A stretch of 64,000 nucleotides of DNA from Lachnospiraceae bacterium (GCA_017936785.1 JAGBEV010000039.1:1-64000), one strand, 5' to 3'. Counted from the stretch's first letter, positions 42,366 to 51,469 are shown. The notes: generated from the letters alone by a model not told the origin. A program made the numbers and translations.

Positions 42366-43775
42366 TTATCTCAATTTTTCGCTTCCAGCGGCTACCGCCT
42401 CATAATCAACCAGGTTTCTGTATTTCACCCTGTAAATGCGGTACAGGGATTCATCGATCCTCTCCTCAGTGATCTCACCTTTTTCCACCGCATCCAGAAT
42501 ACCATTATATGCCTTTTTGAAATCTCCTGAACAAAACAGCATATCTGCCCCTGCCTGCACCGCCATAACTGCAGCATCCGCATGTTTGTAATGCATGATC
42601 AGGGAATGGGTATCCATATAATCAGTTATAATAATGCCATCATATTCCAATTCTCCCCGGATCATATCTGTTACAACTTCAGAAGACAGACATGCCGGCA
42701 CATCATTGGTTATAGACTTATATGCGATCTGTGAAACCATGACAAAGTCCGCACCTCCGTCAATAGCATCATCATAAATGGGATAATCATTCTCTACAAT
42801 ATCCTCTTTGGTACGATTTGATGCAGGTCTTGCACTCTCAGGACTTTTCGTAACATCTCCGTACCCCGGGAAAAATTTAACACATACATTTATATTCTGG
42901 TCATCCATGCCGCGAACGGAATTTCTTACCATATCCTTTACCTGCACAGGATCGCTTCCATAAGATTGTTCCGATGTATAACCGCTTTCGGAGATCGCCA
43001 CATCCGCCAAAGGTCCGATAACTGTATTGATACCATATTCATTCATCAGATTTCCTATGGCAATACCTGCTGTATATGCTCCTGAATTTTCTCCGGCTTC
43101 CCCAATATCATGCTGACTGGTAATTACCGCTTCCGTCAGTCCGGAAACCACCAGTGGGCTATCCTCCCCGCCAATTTCTTCCACACCGATAAATATCTCG
43201 TTACTGGTAAATGATTTAATATTAAAAATCATTTCTTTTAACTGTTCAGAGCTTTCCATATTGCTTTCTGTCAGCAAAAGCCCTCCTACAGGATATTCAT
43301 TTAAAGCCGCATTTAAAGTGCTGCCTCCTACCGTTACATCATTGGTACCGGTCAGTTCTTCGGGAGTAATAAAGAACATTCCTGCCACTTTCTGCTCAAG
43401 AGTCATATTGGCAAGATAACCTGCTATAACTTCATCCAGAATCGCCTCTTTATCCTCTTCTGTAAGCTCTCCCGGTTCTTCCTGTGCCAATTCATTTTCC
43501 GAAATGCTTTCTTCCGGCTCCTCTATTTCATTTTCTGAAATGACCGGCTCCGGCTCTTCCACCAATATAGGTTCCGGTTCTTCCACGATCTCCGGCTCTT
43601 TTGCAGGCTGTCTATGTAAAAAGGAATAAATACCGAATCCCACGCCGCCCAGGATAACTGCCACCACTAAAATAACAGCTGCTAAAATGCCAAATGCCTG
43701 GGTTCTTTCTTTTTTCCTTTTCAGCTTTCTCAATTCTTCTTTGGATAAATTGTATTTGTCTTTCTTCAAATTCAT
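42366..43775 (-). CDS. Membrane-anchored GH3 N-terminal domain protein, catalytic residues altered
   Basis: 469 residues. Cytoplasmic basic start, one membrane helix (FGILAAVILVVAVILGGVGF), an acidic Glu/Pro-rich linker (EPEIVEEPEPILVEEPEPV), then a glycoside hydrolase family 3 TIM-barrel outside the cell. In NagZ enzymes the motif KHFPGHGD..DSH supplies substrate-binding and acid/base residues; here it reads VKFFPGYGDVTKSPESARP, lacking both histidines and the Asp-His dyad. The nucleophile Asp is retained in IIITDYMDTHS. It may be a binding protein or use a different acid. Ribosome binding site GGAGG. Confidence 0.85.
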   Translation of the reverse strand: MNLKKDKYNLSKEELRKLKRKKERTQAFGILAAVILVVAVILGGVGFGIYSFLHRQPAKEPEIVEEPEPILVEEPEPVISENEIEEPEESISENELAQEEPGELTEEDKEAILDEVIAGYLANMTLEQKVAGMFFITPEELTGTNDVTVGGSTLNAALNEYPVGGLLLTESNMESSEQLKEMIFNIKSFTSNEIFIGVEEIGGEDSPLVVSGLTEAVITSQHDIGEAGENSGAYTAGIAIGNLMNEYGINTVIGPLADVAISESGYTSEQSYGSDPVQVKDMVRNSVRGMDDQNINVCVKFFPGYGDVTKSPESARPASNRTKEDIVENDYPIYDDAIDGGADFVMVSQIAYKSITNDVPACLSSEVVTDMIRGELEYDGIIITDYMDTHSLIMHYKHADAAVMAVQAGADMLFCSGDFKKAYNGILDAVEKGEITEERIDESLYRIYRVKYRNLVDYEAVAAGSEKLR

Positions 43776-43861
43776 CTACCTCCACCTGGATCAAGATACA
43801 GGCTTTCTTTGTTGGATCACTTTTTATATGTCTATATACTGATAGTTATATTTTAACACAA

Positions 43862-43905
43862 AGAAGCAGCGGGTATCAATCACTTTCGATTCATACCCGC
43901 CGCTA
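43862..43905 (-). terminator. Terminator-like hairpin ending the small RNA unit
   Basis: AGCGGCGGGTAT pairs with ATACCCGCTGCT (one bulge or mismatch), followed by TCTTTGTG. Very stable stem but a poor T-run. Confidence 0.6.
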
Positions 43906-44151
43906 ATGTGTAGGCTTCAATTTGCCTGCCTCCTTCTGATCTTCTTCTCTTTCCACTTTCTAATTATGTACCTCTGGTACTGTAGCAGGTGTTTTCTCCA
44001 ATTCTTATCTTTGGTACCTTGCTCTTTTTTCATATGTACTCGATTCAGATCTTGTCATTAGTTTCTCTTTCTTTTGTACTTAAAATCATGTCTCTAGTGG
44101 AGTGTACCTCTCTTTCATTAGGATATCTATATGAAAGTATATCTTAAGTAT
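43865..44151 (-). ncRNA. Candidate small RNA, ~290 nt, unknown class
   Basis: A consensus-like promoter (TTGACA-17-TATAAT, 44158-44186) fires into a ~290-base region that ends in a stable hairpin. Only very short frames are present, none convincing. Repeated GGTAC motifs (GGTACC, GGTACA, AGTACC) could form local stems. It is neither tmRNA, SRP RNA, RNase P nor 6S RNA by visible signature. Alternatively it is a long leader of the GH3 gene, but that gene seems to have its own promoter (TTGTGT-17-TATATA, about 43832-43861). Confidence 0.5.
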
Positions 44152-44157
44152 GTCTTA

Positions 44158-44186
44158 ATTATATTTAATAGTCTGACATTTGTCAA
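44158..44186 (-). promoter_or_regulatory. Consensus sigma-A promoter of the candidate small RNA
   Basis: TTGACA (44181-44186), 17-base spacer, TATAAT (44158-44163): both hexamers match consensus exactly. Confidence 0.85.
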
Positions 44187-44600
44187 CACTTTTCTTTAAA
44201 TTTCTTTCATTTTTCTTATGTTTTTTTATTTTTCTATTTTTTTCCATTTTTACTCTCCGTTTTTAAATAACTCGTGTATTCTTCCTTTGGACTAATCTCC
44301 TGTTTCCTGCTGATCTGCTTACACCAAAAAGATCGCCACCGCTATAATGCCGTTGTTTTAATGCCAGACATACCTTGTCCGGCAGTCCATTCTTACTCCT
44401 GTCATAAAACTGACTGTTTAACAACCTGTCCAATGGTGTATGAACCGGCGCTTTTTTCATTTTGGCATGGGGTAAAAATCCGCATCAACAATTTTACATT
44501 TAAGGATAGTTCCCATACAGCGAAATTGTGCTATACTTTTTATAATGTAATAAAAACCTGTTACATAACATAATACGAGCAATGAAACGGAGGAATTATC
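44187..44600. other. Intergenic region without recognised gene
   Basis: T-rich first 70 bases, then sequence with a 65-codon minus-strand frame that shows no ribosome binding site or domain. A TATAAT near 44541 probably belongs to the promoter of the LUD gene. Nothing else was seen. Confidence 0.5.
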
Positions 44601-45239
44601 ATGTCTGCAAAACAGGATGCTTATGCGGTCACTGCCAAAACAATGATCAGCAATCTGGAGAAACGAAATATGGAAGGTTTTTATTGTGCTTCCAGAGAGG
44701 AACTTGTTCAGACCATTATGCCCATGTTGGAAAAGGGAAGTTCCATCGCCTGGGGAGGTTCGGAATCCTTTAAAGAGAGCGGTATGTTGAAAGCGCTGGA
44801 AAATGACGGCAGCTTTACAATGATCGACCGAATGAAGGCATCAACTCCCGAGGAACGCCGTAAGGTCTTCGGTCAGACCGCCATGTGTGATTATTTCTTT
44901 ATGAGCACCAACGCCATCACTTTAAACGGAGAACTTGTGAATATTGACGGAAACGGCAACCGGGTAGCTGCTTTGATCCACGGGCCTGCCCATGTATTTA
45001 TCATTGCCGGAATGAATAAAGTGGTCAAAGATGTAGAGGATGGCATCAAACGCACCCGGGTAGCCGCCTGTCCGCCTAACGGAGTCCGTCTTAATAAATC
45101 CACTCCCTGCGCCAAAATCGGACGCTGCGGGGAATGCCTGTTAGATGAATGTATGTGCAATCAGTTTGTCATTACAAGGCGAAGCGGACACAAAGGAAGG
45201 ATCAAAGTATTTCTGGTAGGGGAAGAACTGGGATTTTAA
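44601..45239 (+). CDS. LUD domain protein (YkgG/LutC-like)
   Basis: 212 residues. The LUD (former DUF162) fold is shown by SSIAWGGSESFKESGMLKAL, MSTNAITLNGELVNIDGNGN and VFIIAGMNKVVKDVEDGIKR, with a C-terminal cysteine cluster (CAKIGRCGECLLDECMC). Related to LutC-type lactate utilisation proteins and to stand-alone LUD proteins common in clostridia. The partner genes lutA/lutB are missing here, so a lactate role is uncertain. CGGAGG lies about eight bases upstream. Confidence 0.9.
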   Translation: MSAKQDAYAVTAKTMISNLEKRNMEGFYCASREELVQTIMPMLEKGSSIAWGGSESFKESGMLKALENDGSFTMIDRMKASTPEERRKVFGQTAMCDYFFMSTNAITLNGELVNIDGNGNRVAALIHGPAHVFIIAGMNKVVKDVEDGIKRTRVAACPPNGVRLNKSTPCAKIGRCGECLLDECMCNQFVITRRSGHKGRIKVFLVGEELGF

Positions 45240-45283
45240 AGGAAAACACGATATGCCTGTTTATAAAATCAATTAGAGATCAT

Positions 45284-45314
45284 AAAAACGGACCTTCAAA
45301 ACAGGTCCGTTTTT
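45284..45314. terminator. Bidirectional terminator
   Basis: AAAAACGGACCT-7-AGGTCCGTTTTT; shared by the LUD gene and the convergent aspartate kinase operon. Confidence 0.92.
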
Positions 45315-45341
45315 ATCAATTCTTTATTTCTCAGGTTTATT

Positions 45342-46661
45342 TTATTCCACCGTATCCACAAAGATAGAATAAATCTGTCTGATTGCTGTTTCAAAGTCAG
45401 ATTCCTTCACACCGATAATAATATTCAACTCGGAAGAACCCTGGTCGATCATCTTTATATTGATGCCGGAATGTGCCAATGCTGCGAAAATTCTGCCTGC
45501 AGTACCCTTTACGGCTTTCATGCCCCGTCCTACAACAGCGATCAGCGCAAGATCAGATTCCATTTCTATGGAATCCGGCTCTGCCATTTTGTGAATTCCC
45601 GCCAGAACTCTCTGTTCTTTCTCTTCAAATTCCGACTGGTGCACGATAATGCTCATGGTATCAATGCCGGATGGCATATGTTCAAAAGAAATTCCGTTTT
45701 CTTCAAATACCTGAAGCACTTTTCTACAAAACCCGATTTCGGAATTCATCATATCTTTTTCAATGTTGATGGCACAGAAATCTTTTTTGCCGGCAATACC
45801 GGTAATGATATAGGGTGGTTTCTGACAGGTACTTTCCACGATCCATGTGCCCGGGTCCTTAGGCGCATTGGTGTTTTTAATATTGATGGGAATACCTGCT
45901 TTGCGTACAGGGAAAATAGCATCTTCATGAAGAACGCTGGCACCCATATAGGATAACTCCCTTAATTCCCGGTAAGTTACCGTATTGATAGGTTTAGGAT
46001 TATCCACAATGCGGGGATCTGCGATCAGGCAGCCTGATACATCTGTCCAGTTTTCATAAATATCCGCCTTTACCGCTCTTGCAACAATGGAACCGGTAAT
46101 ATCGGAACCGCCTCTGGAAAAAGTCTTAACACTTCCATCTTCCTTAGCTCCGAAAAATCCCGGGATAACAGCTCTTTCTACATTTGCAAGCCTTTCAGAT
46201 AATACCTCATCAGTCTTATCTGCCATAAATTCTCCATTTTCATCAAAGAAAATAACCTCTGCGGGATTGATAAACTCATAGCCCAGGTAGTTTGCCATAA
46301 TAATACCGTTTAAATATTCCCCACGGCTTGCTGCATAATCACTGCCTGCTTTCTTTTTGAAATTCTCCGCAATTACCGCAAATTCTTTATCCAAAGATAA
46401 ATCCAATCCCAGCCCGTCGATGATTTCCTGATAACGGAGCCTGATCTGTGCCAATGCCTTTGTAAAATCATTTCCGGCTTCTGCATAAGCATAAGTTGCA
46501 TACAGCATATCCGTAACTTTCGTGTCCTTGGAATTGCGCTTGCCCGGCGCAGAAGGTACAACATATTTGCGGTCTGCATCAGAATGAATGATTTCTCCTA
46601 CTTTTTTGAACTGCTGGGCACTTGCTAAAGAACTGCCTCCGAATTTCACTACTTTTTTCAT
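45342..46661 (-). CDS. lysC: Aspartate kinase
   Basis: 439 residues. Phosphorylates aspartate, opening the Lys/Thr/Met pathway. Catalytic domain starts VVKFGGSSLASAQQF; FSRGGSDITGSIVARA and YMGASVLHEDAIFP are family motifs; two ACT domains close the protein (MSIIVHQ.. and LIAVVGRGMKAVKGTAGRIF). The type resembles the monofunctional ThrA-like class. It is the last gene of the ACT-hom-apgM-lysC unit, so threonine feedback is likely. Confidence 0.96.
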   Translation of the reverse strand: MKKVVKFGGSSLASAQQFKKVGEIIHSDADRKYVVPSAPGKRNSKDTKVTDMLYATYAYAEAGNDFTKALAQIRLRYQEIIDGLGLDLSLDKEFAVIAENFKKKAGSDYAASRGEYLNGIIMANYLGYEFINPAEVIFFDENGEFMADKTDEVLSERLANVERAVIPGFFGAKEDGSVKTFSRGGSDITGSIVARAVKADIYENWTDVSGCLIADPRIVDNPKPINTVTYRELRELSYMGASVLHEDAIFPVRKAGIPINIKNTNAPKDPGTWIVESTCQKPPYIITGIAGKKDFCAINIEKDMMNSEIGFCRKVLQVFEENGISFEHMPSGIDTMSIIVHQSEFEEKEQRVLAGIHKMAEPDSIEMESDLALIAVVGRGMKAVKGTAGRIFAALAHSGINIKMIDQGSSELNIIIGVKESDFETAIRQIYSIFVDTVE

Positions 46662-46693
46662 CTCTCTAGTCTCCTCAAAAAATTATTATAAAA

Positions 46694-47896
46694 TCACTTT
46701 GAAAACAGCACATCGATCATTTCATGACCTTTAGCAACATAGTTGCCGCTTTCCTTTGCTTCAGCTTCATTATAGTTCCATGTATGGCTTTCTTCAGCTG
46801 TTGAATCATATAGCAGATATGGCACTTCGTCTGCTGTATGGGTCCTTACACGGATCGGTGTCGGATGATCCGGTAAAATGAGCAGCCTGAAATCCTCTCC
46901 TTTTTCCTTCAGTTCCCTTACAAGAGGTCCTACAATAAATTCATCAATATTTTCAATGGCTTTGACCTTTCTCTCTACACTTCCCTGATGTCCCATTTCA
47001 TCGGGCGCCTCCACATGAATGTAGGCAAAATCAAATCCATCTTCTGTCAATGCTTTCACAGCCGCATCCTTTTTCCCGGTGTAGTTGGTATTAAGCCCGC
47101 CGTTAGCACCGGGTACATCGGCAACTGCCATTTTTGCACCCACTGCAATGCCCTTTAGCAGGTCAACAGCAGAAATCATAATGCCTTTTTTATGAGTCTT
47201 CTCCTCAAAGTTGGAAACCATAGGCTTTGTACCTGCTCCCCAGAACCAGCAGCAGTTAGCGGGATTTAACCCTTTTTTCTTTCTTTCTATATTTAAAGGA
47301 TGATCCTTTAAAATTTCATAACTTCTTTCCATCATGGAACGGAGTGCCGGGTCTTTGGGAAGATTGGGGCCGATTTTCTGCTCCAGCACATCATGGGGCT
47401 GAACCAGGTCAATGACTTCACCCTTATCCCAGATCAGACAATGGCGGTAACTGGTGCCAACATAAAACTTGTAAGTTTCGTTTTCCAGTTCCTTTCGCAC
47501 TTCATTTAAAAGAACTGCGCAGTCTTCTGTGCTGATCTCGCTTGAACTGTGATCGATAATGGTCTTTTCTTCAAAAGGCACATCATCATCTGATATGGTC
47601 ACGATATTGCAGCGAAGGGCAATATCCGTATCCTTCATGGGCACACCGATACTCAGCGCCTCTAAGGGAGAACGTCCTGAATAATAGATTTTCGGATCAT
47701 AGCCCAATACCGAAAGGTTTGCGGTATCAGACCCCGGCTTCATCCCATCAGGAATGGTATGCACCAGACCGACTTCTCCTTTTTTGCTCAGCTCATCCAT
47801 TGCCTCTGTTTTGGCAAAAGCAAGGGGTGTTTTTCCTCCAAGGCTTTCGATAGGTTCATCTGCCATACCATCGCCTAACACAATCACATATTTCAT
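46694..47896 (-). CDS. apgM: ApgM-type phosphomutase, probable homoserine kinase
   Basis: 400 residues of the alkaline-phosphatase superfamily, archaeal-type cofactor-independent phosphoglycerate mutase group. YVIVLGDGMADEPI with the metal Asp, GSDTANLSVLGYDP with the Ser/Thr nucleophile, and HVEAPDEMGHQG plus LPDHPTPIRVRTHT with metal ligands. This family is the known non-orthologous stand-in for ThrB: it sits between hom and lysC, and no thrB is present, so homoserine phosphorylation is the better guess than glycolysis. Its ATG (47896) overlaps the end of hom with GGAGGG upstream. Confidence 0.88.
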   Translation of the reverse strand: MKYVIVLGDGMADEPIESLGGKTPLAFAKTEAMDELSKKGEVGLVHTIPDGMKPGSDTANLSVLGYDPKIYYSGRSPLEALSIGVPMKDTDIALRCNIVTISDDDVPFEEKTIIDHSSSEISTEDCAVLLNEVRKELENETYKFYVGTSYRHCLIWDKGEVIDLVQPHDVLEQKIGPNLPKDPALRSMMERSYEILKDHPLNIERKKKGLNPANCCWFWGAGTKPMVSNFEEKTHKKGIMISAVDLLKGIAVGAKMAVADVPGANGGLNTNYTGKKDAAVKALTEDGFDFAYIHVEAPDEMGHQGSVERKVKAIENIDEFIVGPLVRELKEKGEDFRLLILPDHPTPIRVRTHTADEVPYLLYDSTAEESHTWNYNEAEAKESGNYVAKGHEMIDVLFSK

Positions 47897-47898
47897 AA

Positions 47899-49101
47899 TC
47901 AACCCTCCACACGAATCATACTGATCACTTGGAAATCTGAGGCTTTTTCCCTGTATACCTTTTCTGTCATCACAGGGGTTACAAATGCCAGTTCACCATC
48001 CTTAACAGGCTCCAGCATCTTTACTTCGCCGAAAGCTGCTTTTATTTTCTCTGCATCTTCGCCTGCCACACGTACAAAGAATTTTCTTTCTGCATCATCC
48101 AGACTGGATAAAGGAAGTTTTTCCGGTTCCCAGTTGCATGCCAAATGAATGCCTGCATGCATAGCACAATCAATCACATCGGAAACAACTGCGCTGGCTG
48201 TAGGAAGCTTACCTGCACCTGCACCGTAATACATAGTATCTCCCAAAGTATTTCCTGTTACCAGAATAGCATTCATAACATCTTCTACATTGTAAAGGGG
48301 ATTTTCCCTTGTCAGAACAAAAGGAGCAACCATGGCAAAATATTTTCCGTCCACTTCTTTGCTCATGCCAAGGAGCTTAATGGTAGCCTTTAACTGTTTC
48401 ATATAAGCAAAATCATCAATGGAGATCCTGGTAATTCCTTCTGTATACACATCTTTATAATAAACCGTCTTTCCAAATCCCAGAGAAGAAAGTATAGCGA
48501 TCTTACGGCAGGCATCATGTCCTTCAATATCCGCTTCCGGGTTAGCCTCCGCATAACCCAATGCCTGGGCATCCTTTAATACCGCATCAAAGTCCGCACC
48601 TTCCTGCTCCATTTTGGTCAGGATATAGTTGGTCGTTCCGTTTAAGATACCTTTGATAGCAACAACCTTTTCCGGAGAAAGGGAAGTGCGTAAAGGTCTG
48701 ATAATGGGAATTCCGCCACCGCAGCTGGCTTCAAACAGATAATTACAATTATTAGCCTTTGCTAACTCAAGTAATTCAGTGCCATATTCTGCAACCAATG
48801 CTTTATTGGAAGTACATACACTTTTTCCTTTGGACAAAGCGGTTTTGGTAAAAGCATATGCAGCTCCGGTTCCTCCCATTGCCTCACAGACAATATCTAC
48901 TTCCGGATCGTTCATGATCACATCCACATCATGAACTACCAATTCTTCATATGGATCTCCGGGGAAGTCTCTTAAATCCAGAATATATTTTACATCTACT
49001 TCAATTCCTGCTCTCTTGTTGATCGATTCCTGATTTGTTTTGATCACCTCTACGATGCCGCTTCCTACCGTACCGTATCCTAAAACTGCTACTTTTGCCA
49101 T
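47899..49101 (-). CDS. hom: Homoserine dehydrogenase
   Basis: 400 residues. NAD(P)-binding GYGTVGSGIVEVI, then EAMGGTGAAYAFTKTAL, the substrate motif GGGIPIIRPL..SPEKVVAIKGILNGTTNYIL, and a short C-terminal regulatory stretch. Reduces aspartate semialdehyde to homoserine. Full length; starts five bases after the ACT gene, with AAGGAG upstream. Confidence 0.97.
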   Translation of the reverse strand: MAKVAVLGYGTVGSGIVEVIKTNQESINKRAGIEVDVKYILDLRDFPGDPYEELVVHDVDVIMNDPEVDIVCEAMGGTGAAYAFTKTALSKGKSVCTSNKALVAEYGTELLELAKANNCNYLFEASCGGGIPIIRPLRTSLSPEKVVAIKGILNGTTNYILTKMEQEGADFDAVLKDAQALGYAEANPEADIEGHDACRKIAILSSLGFGKTVYYKDVYTEGITRISIDDFAYMKQLKATIKLLGMSKEVDGKYFAMVAPFVLTRENPLYNVEDVMNAILVTGNTLGDTMYYGAGAGKLPTASAVVSDVIDCAMHAGIHLACNWEPEKLPLSSLDDAERKFFVRVAGEDAEKIKAAFGEVKMLEPVKDGELAFVTPVMTEKVYREKASDFQVISMIRVEG

Positions 49102-49105
49102 GTCT

Positions 49106-49549
49106 CTACTCCTTAGCTATAATTTTTACATAATGTACACCCTTTTGTGCTTCCATTCTTTCTATCATTCCTGACAGATCACCGGTATCAGAAAGTATCT
49201 GGATACTGATGGAAAGAGAAGCAATTCCATTAATGGGAATACTTTGATGAATGGTCAATATATTTGCTCCGTATTCTGCTACGATCTTTAACAGATCCGA
49301 AAGCAGTCCCGGTTCATCATCCATCTGAAAAGTCAGGGTAATTGTTGTCCCTTCCGTATTATCATGAAACGGAAATATGTCATCCTTATATTTATAGAAA
49401 GAACTGCGGCTGATTCCCACCCGCTCCGTTGCTTCCTGTACGGATATGACTCTTTCCGATTCTATGATACGCTTTGCCTCAGCTACCTTTAAGAGCACCT
49501 CGGGCAGAGCCTTTTGTTTTACCACAAAATACTTGGGTGTCTCTGACAT
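49106..49549 (-). CDS. ACT domain protein (UPF0735 family), threonine pathway
   Basis: 147 residues. An N-terminal helix-turn-helix-like part (VISVQEATERVGISRSSFYKYKDDIFPF) is followed by an ACT domain (FQMDDEPGLLSDLLKIVAEYG, SISIQILSDTGD). The family (PheB/UPF0735) heads hom-thr or pheA operons in Firmicutes and probably senses an amino acid. The ATG at 49549 has AGGAGG eight bases upstream; the frame is open further to 49657. First gene of the hom operon. Confidence 0.92.
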   Translation of the reverse strand: MSETPKYFVVKQKALPEVLLKVAEAKRIIESERVISVQEATERVGISRSSFYKYKDDIFPFHDNTEGTTITLTFQMDDEPGLLSDLLKIVAEYGANILTIHQSIPINGIASLSISIQILSDTGDLSGMIERMEAQKGVHYVKIIAKE

Positions 49550-49638
49550 GAAAAACGCCTCCTGTGAACATCCTGTCCTATTGTGGATATTTTGGTTTTT
49601 GTTTCCCCACCACGGACACTTGTGTGTCGCCGAGGGAT

Positions 49639-49667
49639 ATTCTAGCACAATACACAAACAGAAGCAA
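49639..49667 (-). promoter_or_regulatory. Promoter of the ACT-hom-apgM-lysC operon
   Basis: TTGCTT (49662-49667), 17-base spacer, TAGAAT (49639-49644). The ~85-base leader contains a GGACAC/GTGTCG hairpin but no T-box. Confidence 0.65.
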
Positions 49668-49710
49668 GGGTTTTTGTGGATTTTTATGTAGAAAATGGAA
49701 ATGTAAAACA

Positions 49711-49743
49711 GGAAAAGGGGCGTGCCGTCAGGTCACGCCCCTT
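49711..49743 (-). terminator. Terminator of the AIM24 gene
   Basis: GGGGCGTG/CACGCCCC followed by TTTTCC on the minus strand. Confidence 0.88.
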
Positions 49744-49779
49744 GGTGAGAGATTGAATAGATTGTATATATAGATATTT

Positions 49780-50637
49780 TTATAAGTCTAAAACGGATTT
49801 AGCTACACTGCCCACAATTCCTTTGGATGAGGTGGAGTTGGAATTGCTGGGACCGTGGGCGGAAGACATGGTGGTTCCGGCTACGGTAGGAGCAAGGAGA
49901 ATCTTGCCTGTTCCACGGTATACGTTCACAAAGCCTTCACCGCTTACGGCAGAACCGAGCAAACTCTTGGTGGATTTTTCAACGGTGAACTGCAGGGTGT
50001 TGGACCAAGCGATTGCCATGTTGCCGTCGATTTTTACTACATCATCCTGAAGGACGATTTCCAAAAGCTCTTCTCTGGGGACAGGGCTTTCCAGTACGGC
50101 GATGCCCTGACCGGAAAGTGAAAGGTTGAATAAGCCTTCGCCGCCTAACAGTGCGGAAGAAACGTTGTTTCTTGCTACGATTTTTTCCTGCAGGGATACG
50201 TCACATGCCAGAAATAAGCCATCATCCAGCACGATCCCGGTTCCCCAGGTACCCACATCCTCCAAAATAATATATCTGTATGTAGGTTCCAGCATCAGAT
50301 AGCCGTTTCCGCTGTAAATGGGTTTTGCTGCAGATTCGCCGCTTACTGCACCTTTTAATGCCTTTCCAAAAAAGTCTCCTACACCCTTTACCCCTGAAGT
50401 TGCTTCTACTGCTCCTGCAGTCCACTGCATGGCTCCTGCCTGGGTTTTCACTGCCCCTCCGTTTAAGATACACAATACCTGACGTTTTCTTACATTCATT
50501 TCCTGCATAAAATATGCAATGGATGCGCTGTGGGGGGATACGCTCATATCCTTCTGGTGTTCATACACAATATAAGGTCCCATTTGTGCGATCTGTTTCA
50601 TGTTTTCGTTGTTTTGGAAATTTTTTAATTGAATCAT
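49780..50637 (-). CDS. AIM24 family protein
   Basis: 285 residues, beta-rich, of the AIM24/TspB-like family found from bacteria to mitochondria; role in bacteria unknown. Visible segments: LCILNGGAVKTQAGAMQWTA, GNGYLMLEPTYRYIILED, and GEGFVNVYRGTGKILLAP. Short Ala/Gly/Ser-rich tail. No signal peptide. GGAGGG lies five bases before the ATG. Single-gene unit. Confidence 0.9.
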   Translation of the reverse strand: MIQLKNFQNNENMKQIAQMGPYIVYEHQKDMSVSPHSASIAYFMQEMNVRKRQVLCILNGGAVKTQAGAMQWTAGAVEATSGVKGVGDFFGKALKGAVSGESAAKPIYSGNGYLMLEPTYRYIILEDVGTWGTGIVLDDGLFLACDVSLQEKIVARNNVSSALLGGEGLFNLSLSGQGIAVLESPVPREELLEIVLQDDVVKIDGNMAIAWSNTLQFTVEKSTKSLLGSAVSGEGFVNVYRGTGKILLAPTVAGTTMSSAHGPSNSNSTSSKGIVGSVAKSVLDL

Positions 50638-50771
50638 ATTAACCCTCCGAATTCAAAAATTTGCTGTTCTACAGCATTACCTGGTTACTATTACATTGTA
50701 CGAAAACATGTTATGTTCCGTCAACGGAACTTTCTTTTTCCGCCTCTGACAACCTGTGGTTGCATTCGGAT

Positions 50772-51303
50772 TTAATTGCTGATATTTACAAATCCGCTTT
50801 TACAAACATATTCATTAAATTCATAAGCTGTTGTATAGGGATCTGCTGACAGGTACAGATGTTCCAGATCCTCCTCATTAACCAGGAAGCCTATTTCCAT
50901 GGTAATTGTTTCTCCTGCTTTTAATGAAGAAATATAGTTGCTGCCGTTTTGATCTTCTCCCCCACGGACAGTATAGTAGATCATCTCGCCTCCGAGTTGG
51001 GCTAAGTCTGCAGAATCCTGATAGAAATCCCATTCATCTCCCGCCGACGGTGTTTCCCGTGCCATAACGTAATTTCCATCCACTTCATCAATGGCAGTAA
51101 CAGAGTTAAAGAAAAGAATATCCTTTAAGTCATCTTCTGTAGTATTTTTGTATTCCATTGTTACTACCACCATTTTCTGTGGCAGGATACGTGTATCTAT
51201 AACTTCATGAATGGTATCAATGCCATCCCCCTCTTTTAAATAGCTTCTGGTATTGGGCAGCAGATTGCCGGCTTCATCTGTCACTTCTGTTGCCGTGTCT
51301 AAT
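50772..51303 (-). pseudogene. C-terminal fragment of an anti-sigma (DUF4179-like) protein, interrupted by insertion
   Basis: About 176 residues of beta-rich extracytoplasmic protein (LDTATEVTDEAGNLLPNTRS, MVVVTMEYKNTTEDDLKDIL, GETITMEIGFLVNEEDLEHL), with no start of its own. The open frame continues to 51443 only by reading into the insertion. The front of the same protein is on the far side of the insertion at 54805-54960 or so; joined, the two read smoothly as one domain. See the fragment at 54805-55101. Confidence 0.8.
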
Positions 51304-51312
51304 TTGATACAA
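51304..51312 (+). repeat. Left terminal inverted repeat of the insertion
   Basis: TTGATACAA, exact inverse of the copy at 54796-54804. The following ~110 bases hold TAACGG (51314), TAACGA (51340), TAACGA (51380) and CGTTACGG (51398) motifs. Confidence 0.5.
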
Positions 51313-51469
51313 CATAACGGAGCAGATTTTCTACCCCTTAACGATGAACACCCCCGTGTGCATTTTTGCACACCCCTCATAACGATGCCGTATGCACCGT
51401 TACGGAGTAAGGGATTCGGTTTTATCGCTGCCCGTGCGTACATCTCGCTCTCCTCGTGAAACTATTTGT

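Noticed and set aside
43995..44130. Chain of tiny ORFs (10, 14 and 17 codons) in the candidate small RNA
   Set aside because: Stops in every frame, weak ribosome binding sites; not enough to call peptides.
44263..44460. 65-codon minus-strand ORF upstream of the LUD gene
   Set aside because: No ribosome binding site, no domain, and composition like the surrounding non-coding DNA.
49550..49638. T-box leader ahead of the hom operon
   Set aside because: No GGGTGGNACCGCG motif or terminator in the short leader.
51304..51443. N-terminal extension of the 50772 frame into the insertion
   Set aside because: It reads through the inverted repeat and end motifs; the protein-like part begins only at 51302, so it is an accidental fusion.
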